This document shows, piece after piece, positions 56,815-64,000 of a stretch of DNA of 64,000 bases. Every line of letters begins with the position of its first letter. The first letter of the stretch is position 1. The notes under the pieces are model-generated. The model was not told the origin of the DNA, made no database searches, and saw only the letters and a program-made list of their open reading frames with translations. The position numbers and the translations under genes were made by a program. Origin of the DNA: Piliocolobus tephrosceles (Eukaryota; Chordata; Mammalia; Primates; Cercopithecidae); assembly GCF_002776525.5 (NCBI RefSeq), contig NC_045441.1, forward strand, positions 130,119,402 through 130,183,401. The letters run 5' to 3'.

Positions 56815-59800
56815 CCCTGGTTCTTTAAGGAATCTCCACACTGTTTTCTGTAGTGGTTGTACTAGTTTACATTCCCACTGGCCATGTAAAAACGTTCCCT
56901 TTCACCACATCTATGCCAACATCTATTATTTTTCGATTTTAAAATTATGGCCATTCTTACAGGAGTAAGGTGGTATTGCATTGTGGTTTTGATTTGCATT
57001 TCCCTGAGAATTAGTGTTGTTGAGCATTTTTTCATGTTTGTTGGCCATTTATATATCTTCTTTTGAGAATTGTCTATTCATATCCTTAGCCTACTTTTTG
57101 ATGGGATTATTTGTTTTTTCTTGCTGATTTGAGTTCCTTGTAGATTCTGGATATTAGTCCTTTGTCAGGTGCCTAGTTTGTGAATATTTTCTCCCACTCT
57201 GTGGGTTGTTTGCTCTGCCGATTATTTCTTTTGCTGTGCAGAAGCTTTTTAGTTTAATTAATCTCATCTATTTATCTTTGTTTTTGCTGCTTTGGTTTTG
57301 GGTTCTTGGTCATGAACTTTGCCTAAGCCAATGTCTAGAAGAGGTTTTCTAATGTTATCTTCTAAAATCCTTATGTTTTTAGGTCGTAGATTTAAGTCTT
57401 TGATCTGTCTTGAGTTGATTTTTGTATAAGGTGAGAGATGAGGATTTAGATTTGTTCTTCTGAATGTGACTTGCCAATTATTCCAGCACTATTTGTTGAA
57501 TAGGGTGTCCTTTTCTTACTTTACGTTTCTGTTTGCTATGTTGAAGATCAGTTGGCTGTTAAGTGTTTGGCTTTATTTCTGGGTTCTCTATTCTGTTCCA
57601 TTGGTTCATGTGCCTCTTTTTATACCAGTACCATGCTGTTTTGGAAATTATTATTAGTATAGTTTGACCTGGGTGATGTGATGCCTCCAGATTTGTTCTT
57701 TTTGCTTAGTCTTGCTTCAGCTATATGGGCTCCTTTTTGTTCCATATGAATTTTAGGATTGATTTTTCTAGTTCTGTGAACAATGATGGTGGTATTTTGA
57801 TGAGAATTGCATTGAATCTGTAGATTGCTTTTGGCAATATGGTCATTTTCACAATATTGATTCTATCCATCCATGAGCATGGGATGTATTTCCATTTGTT
57901 TGTATTGTCTGTGATTTCTTTCAGCAGTGTTTTGTAGTTTTCCTTGTAGAGATCTTTCACCTCCTTGGTTAGTTATATTCTTAAGTATTTTATTTTATTT
58001 TATTTTTTGCAGCTGTTGTAAAACAGCTCTTGAGTTCTTGATTTGATTCTCAGCTTCGTTGCTGTTGGTGTATAGCAGTGCTACTGATTTGTGTACATTG
58101 ATTTTGTATCCTGAAACTTTACTGAATTCATTCATCAGATCTAGGAGCTTTTGGGATGGGTCTTTAGGGTTTTCTAGGTATATGATCATATCATCAGTCA
58201 ACAGCAACACTTTGACTTCCTCTTTACTGATTTGGACAGCCTTTATTTCTTTCTCTTGTCTGATGCTCTGGCTAGGACCCAGTACTATGTTGAATAAAAG
58301 TGGTGAGAGTGGACATCCTCGTCCTGTTCCAGTTCTTTTCCCCGTTCTGTATAATGTTAGCTGTGGGTTTGTCATAGATGACTTTTATTACCTTAAAATA
58401 TGTTCCTTCCATGCAAGTTTTGCTGAGGGCTTTAATCATAAGGGGATTCTGGATTTTGTCAAATGCTTTCTCTGCATCTATTGAGATGATCACATGATTT
58501 TTATTTTTAATTCTGTTTATGGGGTATATCACATTTATTGACTTACGTATGTTAAACCAACCCTGCATCCCTGATATGAAACCCACTTGATCATTGTGTA
58601 TTATCTTTTTGATATGCTGTTGGATTCAGTTAGCAAGTATTTTGTTGAAGATTTTTGCATCTATATTCATCAGGGATATTGATCTGTGGTTTTCTTTTTC
58701 TTTCTTTCGTTTTTTTGTTATGTCCTTTCCTGGTTTTGGCATTAGGGTAATACTGGCTTCATAGAATGATTTAGGGAGGATTCTGTCATTCTCTATCTTT
58801 TGGAATGGTTTCAGTAGGATTGGTACCAATTCTTCTTTGAATATCTGATAGAATTTAGTTATGAACACACCTGGTCCTGGACCCTTTTTTGTTGGCAATT
58901 TTAAAATTACTGTTTCAACCTCATTACTTGGTTTTGGTCTGTTTATAGTTTCTATTTCTTCCTGATTTAATCTACAAAGGTTGTATTGATTTTGTTTGTC
59001 TTTTCAAAGAACCAGCTTTCTGTTTCATTTATCTTTTGAGTTTTTTTGGTTACAATTTCATTTAGTTCTGCTCTGATCTTTGTTATTCATTTTCTTCTAC
59101 TGGGTTTGGGCTTAGTTTGTTCTTGTTTCTCTGATTCTTTGAGGTGTGAGCTTAGATTGTCACTTTGTGCTCTTTCAGGCTTTTTGATGTAGGCATTTAA
59201 TACTCTGAACTTTCCTCTTAGCACCGTTTTGCTGTATCCCAGATGTATTGATAGGTTGTGTCACTATTATCATTCAGTTCAAAGAAGTTTTAAATTTCCA
59301 TCTTGATTTCATTGTTGACCCAAAGATCATTCAAGAGCAGATTATTTAATTTCCAAGTCTTTGTTTTGTTTTGAGGGTTCCTTTTGGAGTTAATTTCCAA
59401 TTTTATTGCACTGTGGTCTGTGAGAGTACTTGATATGATTTCAGTTTTCTTAAATTATTGAGACTTGTTTTGTGTCCTATCTTATGGTCTATCTTGGAGA
59501 TTGTTCCTTGTCCTGATGAAAGTAATGTATATTCTGCAGTTGGGTAGAATGTTCTGTAGATATCTGTTAAGGGCATTTGTTCTAGGGTGTAGTTTATGTC
59601 CATTGTTTCTTTGTTAACTTTCTGTCTTGACTTGTTTAGTGCTGCCAGTGGAGTACTGAAGTCTTCCACTACTATTGTGTTGCCGGTTATCTCATTTCTT
59701 AGGTCTAGTAGTGATTGTTTTATAAATTTGGGAGCTCCAGTTTTAGGTGCATATATATTAAAGATTGTGATATTTTCCTCTTGGACTAATCCTTTTATTT

Positions 59801-60984
59801 TTATATAATAATTCCTCTTTGTCTTTTTAAACTGTTGTTGCTTTATAGTCTGTTTTGTCTGATATAAGAAAAGCTACTCCTGCTGCCTTTTAGTTTCCAT
59901 TTGCAAGGAGTATTTTTTTCTATGCTTTTACCTTAAGTTTATGTGAGTCCTTATGTGTTACGTGAGTCTCTTGAAGACAGCAGATACTTGGTTGGTGGAT
60001 TTTTATCCATTCTGCCATTCTGTATCTTTTAAGTGGAGCATTTAGGCCATTTATATTCAACATTAGTATTGAGATGTGAGGTACTGTTCTGTTCATGATG
60101 CTATTGTTGCTTGACTAACTTTTTTTTCATTGCATTATTGTTTTTTTAGGCCCTGTGAGATTTATGCTTTAAAGGGGTTCTATTTTGGTGTATCTCAAGG
60201 TTTTGTTTCAATATTTACAACTCCTTTTAGCATTTCTTGTAGTGCTGGCTTGGTAGTGGTGAATACTCTCAGCATTTGTTTGTCTGAAAAAAACTTTATC
60301 TCTTCTTCATTTATGAAACTTAGGTTTGCTGACTACAAAATTCTTGACTGATAATTGTTTTGTTTAAGGAGGCTAAAGATAGCATCCCAATTCCTTCTGG
60401 CTTATAGGGTTTCTGCTGAGAATTCTGCTGTTAATCTGATAGATTTTCCTTTATAGGTTACCTGATGCTTTTGCCTCACAGCTCTTAAGATTCTTTCCTT
60501 CATCTCGACTTTGGATAACATGATGACTATGTGCCTGTGTTATGATTTTTTGCAATGAATTTCCCAGGTGTTCTTTGAGTTTCTTGTATTTGGATGTCTG
60601 GATCTCTAGCAAGACCATGGAACTTTTCCTTAATTATTCCTTCAAATATGTTTTGCAAACTTTTGGATTTCTCTTCTTCCTCAGGAGGGCCAATTATTCT
60701 TATGTTTGGTTGCTTAACATAATCCCAAATTTCTGGAGGTTTTGTTCATTTTTTTGAAATTCTTTTTTCTTTGTCTTTTTTGAATTGGGTCAATTAGAAA
60801 GCCTTGTCTTTGAGCTCTGAAGTTCTTACTTCTACTTGTTCGATTGTATTGTTGAAACTTTCCAGTGTATTTTGCATTTCTGTAAGTGTGTCTTTTATTT
60901 CTAGATGTTGTGATTGTCTTTTCCTTATGATGTCTGTTTCTCTGGAGACTTTTTCTCCATATCCTATAGTGTATGTGTGTGTGT

Positions 60985-61289
60985 GTGTGGTGTGTTTGAA
61001 GGAGTCTTGTTCTGTCACCCATGCTGGAGTACAGTGTCATGATCTCAGCTCACTGCAACCTCTGCCTCCCAGGTTCAAGCAATTCTCCTGCCTTAGCTTC
61101 CTGAGTAGCTGGGATTACAGGCACGTGCCACCATGCCTGGCTAATTTTTGGATTTTTAGTAGAGACAGGGTTTTCCCACATTAGCCAGGCTAGTTTTGAA
61201 CTCCTGACCTCAGGTGATCCACCCTCCTTGGCCTCCCAAAGTGCTGGGATTACAGGTGTGGAAAGTGTGAGTCACTGTGCCTGGCCTGT
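60985..61289 (-). mobile_element. Alu inside L1 ORF1 region
   Basis: Antisense Alu from 'gaaggagtcttgttctgtca' to 'cactgtgcctggcctg'. It carries a small duplication (gtgtggaaagtgtgagtcac) near its end. Confidence 0.92.
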
Positions 61290-61307
61290 TTTTTTTTTTT
61301 TTTTTTT

Positions 61308-61407
61308 NNNNNNNNNNNNNNNNNNNNNNNNNNNNNNNNNNNNNNNNNNNNNNNNNNNNNNNNNNNNNNNNNNNNNNNNNNNNNNNNNNNNNNNNNNNNN
61401 NNNNNNN
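61308..61407. other. Assembly gap (100 N) with duplicated flanks
   Basis: Exactly 100 N. The sequence before it, tcactgtgcctggcctg plus a T run, is the same as the sequence directly after it. Confidence 0.98.
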
Positions 61408-61424
61408 TCACTGTGCCTGGCCTG

Positions 61425-61732
61425 TTTTTTTTTTTGTTTTTTGTTTTTTTTTTTTTTTTTTTTTGAGACGGAGTCTCACTCTGTCATCCAGGCTGAAGTG
61501 CAGTGGTGCGATCTCGGCTCACTGCAAGCTCTGCCTCCCAGGTTCATGCCATTCTCCTGCCTCAGTCTCCCTACAGGTGCCCGCCACCATGCCCAGCTAA
61601 TTTTTTGTATTTTTTAGTAGAGACGGGGTTTCACCATATTAGCCAGGATGGTCTTGATCTCCTGACCTCATGATCCGCCTGCCTTGGCCTCGCAAAGTAC
61701 TGGGATTACAGGCGTGAGCCACCAGGACTAGC
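61425..61732 (-). mobile_element. AluY with small deletion
   Basis: Antisense AluY with a long T/G tail. 'cagtctccctacaggtgccc' shows loss of the usual 'gagtagctgggact'. Confidence 0.92.
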
Positions 61733-61747
61733 TGTCTTTTTCTTCTT

Positions 61748-62043
61748 CTTTTTTTTTTGTTTTAGACTGAGTCTTGCTCTGTTACCCAGGCTGAAGTACA
61801 GTGGCATGCTCTTGGCTCATTGCACCCTCTGCTTCCTGGGCTCAAGCGATTCTCCTGCCTCAGCCTCCTGAGTAGCTGGGATTACAGTTGCCCATGACCA
61901 TACCTGGCTAATTTTTGTATTTTTAGTGGAGACAGGGTTTCACCATGTTGGCCAGGCTGGTCTCGAATTCCTGACCTCAGATGATCTGCCCACCTCAGCC
62001 TCTGAAAGTCCTGGGATTACAGGAGTGAGCCACCGTGCCTGGC
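61748..62043 (-). mobile_element. Alu (S-type)
   Basis: Antisense Alu from a T run to 'ccaccgtgcctggcccc'. L1 5' UTR text resumes after it. Confidence 0.93.
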
Positions 62044-63287
62044 CCCAGCCTGTTTTTTAAAAAAATTTCTTTAAATTGGTTTTTACCTTTCTCTGTTACC
62101 TCCTTGGGTAGCTTGATAATCAACTGTCTGCATTCTTTATCTGGCAATTTAGAGATTCTTCTTTGTTTGGATCCATTGCTGGAGAGCTAGTATGATCTTT
62201 TGAGTGTGTGGTAGAACCTTGTTTTGTAATATTACCAGACTTACTTTTCTGGCCCTTTTTCATTTGGGTAGACTGTTTCAGTGGAAAGATCTGGAACTCA
62301 AGGGCTGCTGTTCAGATTCTTTTGTCCCACAGGCTAATTCCTTGATGTGGTGCTCTCCCCCTTCCCCTAGGAATGAGGCTTCCTGAGAGCCAGACCATAG
62401 TGATTGTTATTGCCCTTCTGGGCCCTGGCCTGGTGCTAGGGAATGTCTGCAAAGAGTCCTGTGATATGATTCATCTTCAACTCTCCCAGCTGTGGATACC
62501 AGCACCTGCTCTGGTGGTGGCGGCAGGGGAGTGAATTAGACTCTGTTAAAGTCCTTGGTTGTAGTTTTGTCTAATGTGCTGGTTTTCTCGAATGCTGGTT
62601 ATGCTAGCAGTGAAGTTATCACATAGACAGACTCAGGACCTCTGGTTGGCCAGGATGTTGCAGGTGGTGGAATTAGCTATTGTTTTCTCCTTCTTTGGAG
62701 CAGGATTCTTCTCTTATGAGTTGCTGTAATGGCTTGAGTTCGATGGTCTCCAGCCATGAGGTGGTGCTTTCAAGAGAGCCCCACCTGCAGTAGTAGAAGG
62801 GAGATATAAGCTTGCCCTACGTTTACCAGATAAGTAATCGGCTTTCTCAGGTCATGAATGGGGCCATAGAGCTCCCACAAGTTTGTCTTTTGTCTTTGGC
62901 TGCCAGGGCAGGTAGAGAAAAGCCATCAGTAGGGGGCAGTGTTAGGTGTGTCTGAGCTCAGACTCTCCTTGGGCAGAGCTTGCTGTGCCACTGTGGAGGA
63001 TAGGGAGATGCTTCTTAGGCCAATAGAGTTATGTTTCTAGGGGGATTGTATTTGTCTCTGCTGCATCATACAGGTCACCAGGGAAGTGGGGAAAGCCAGC
63101 AGTGACAGGCCTCACCTAGCTCCCGTAGCCAGCAAAGCTGTTCTCACTCTCTCTGTGCCCCACCAATAGCACTAAGTTTATATCCAGGCAGCTGGCAAGC
63201 AGGGCTGAGATCTTGCCCCAGGCTACTAGCCTCCCCACTGAGAAAGCAAGCAGGGCCCTCAGGACTTGTTCCTCCCCTCCTTCCCAC

Positions 63288-63525
63288 ACAATCTCAGTTC
63301 ACTGCAACCTCCGCCTCCTGGGTTCAAGTGATTCTCCTGCCTTAACCTCCCAAGTAGCTGGGACTATAGGCATGCACCATGACGCCCAATTAATTTTGTA
63401 TTTTTTGTAGAGACACAATTTTACTATGTTGGCCAGGCTGGACTTGAATTCCTGACCTCAAGTGATCCACCCACCTAAGCTTCCCAAAGTGCTGGGATTA
63501 CAGGCGGGAGCCACTTTGCCCAGCC
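63288..63525 (-). mobile_element. Alu lacking its 3' end
   Basis: Antisense Alu starting at 'acaatctcagttcactgcaa' with no T tail, joined directly to L1 5' UTR, ending 'ccactttgcccagccc'. Confidence 0.9.
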
Positions 63526-64000
63526 CTTGTGTAGTTAATCAAAGTTACAGATAAAGGAAAGCAAAGTTTTCTTCTGGTGGCACATACTACTACAAATAAC
63601 CTTTTCTTCCTTTTTGCTTCTGTTACTCCCTTCTCATATATTTGTTGCATACTATTTTATACAAAGAAGTTGACAAATAAAGGAGAAATAAAACTTAGCA
63701 ATGTAGGAAAAATTATTTTATGAAATGGATTTCAATACATTTTCTCTTACATCAGCATAGTTAAATATGTCAAATTTTTGTGAAAGGATTTAACAGTGCA
63801 TAGATATATAAAGACATATTACAAAGGGTTTTTGCATCCCTCCTAGGTCCTTTATTTCCTATGTTCTCTCGGTTTCTTGTTTCAAGACTTACAGCCATAG
63901 AGCTCCATTTACCCTCCACCCTTTATATGCTAGTGTTGTCTTAAGTATTACATCTGCATATATTAGAACCCTCACCAGGGAATGTGATAATTTTTGCTTT
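63526..64000. other. Unrecognised AT-rich intergenic end
   Basis: No repeat or coding similarity recognised. Confidence 0.5.

Larger units (their letters stand above)
55140..63287 (-). mobile_element. Near full-length LINE-1, dead, interrupted by Alus and a solo LTR
   Basis: One minus-strand L1 of primate type spans this interval. Left to right it shows the 3' UTR (from 'ttcagtagtttttggggaac', then 55533-56020), ORF2 (56585-about 60700), ORF1 remnants (about 60714-60975) and the 5' UTR (62044-63287). ORF2 reading pieces show MPTKKGPGPGVF and MPKPGKDITKK. The reverse transcriptase block reads LLLTDDMIIYLE, where the usual FADD is changed. Another block is TILPKAIYRFNAI. Multiple stops and frameshifts kill both frames. 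Inserts are an Alu at 55212-55522, a solo LTR at 56021-56584, an Alu with an N gap at 56617-56814, and an Alu cluster at 60985-62043. Internal order is consistent with a single insertion. Confidence 0.88.

Noticed and set aside
58059..58484. A 141-codon plus-strand frame
   Set aside because: It is the antisense reading of L1 ORF2; the minus strand shows reverse transcriptase text in the same place.

Overview
This window is intergenic and genic DNA from a primate nuclear genome. The evidence is about fifty Alu elements, several LINE-1 insertions, older mammalian repeats (MIR, L2, hAT and Tigger DNA transposons), and a small intron-containing gene whose protein reads as mitochondrial ribosomal protein S33. 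Several young Alus carry the Old World monkey type of AluY sequence: 'GGTGGCTCAAGCC' near the start, 'GGGCGAGGTGGCGGG' in the middle and 'GATCTGGCCACTG' near the end. The S33 protein also differs at a few residues from the human protein as I remember it. I therefore infer a cercopithecoid monkey (macaque, baboon or relative). Two 100-base N runs mark a draft assembly.

Layout: 1-13 kb is Alu and old L1 sequence and contains a striking, almost perfect inverted duplication (5164-5603 against 6369-6809) whose inner ends lie inside two oppositely oriented Alus. 13-31 kb is repeat-rich intergenic DNA with an L1 fragment in inverted contact with another L1 tail, a Tigger-like element, a MER1-like hAT element with a perfect 8-base target duplication, and an old LINE 3' end. 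31.7-33.8 kb holds a processed pseudogene of the chaperonin subunit CCT4 on the minus strand, split by a later Tigger-type transposon. 34-40 kb is Alu, MIR and L2 sequence.

40.16-49.0 kb is the only recognised functional gene, MRPS33, on the minus strand: a CpG-rich promoter with NRF1, ETS and GC-box motifs near 48.9-49.1 kb, a non-coding first exon, and two coding exons (44366-44580 and 40426-40531). 49-55 kb is AT-rich upstream DNA with a few old repeats. 55.1-63.3 kb is one near full-length, dead L1 on the minus strand that has been broken by Alus and by a solo retroviral LTR.

Apart from MRPS33 nothing here looks protein-coding. Most open reading frames in the window are antisense or sense readings of Alu and L1. 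I found no evidence for a new multi-gene biological system. The observations most worth following are structural: the inverted duplication, a 59-base near-identical direct repeat, several composite Alus inside single target duplications, and an N gap whose two flanks carry the same sequence.
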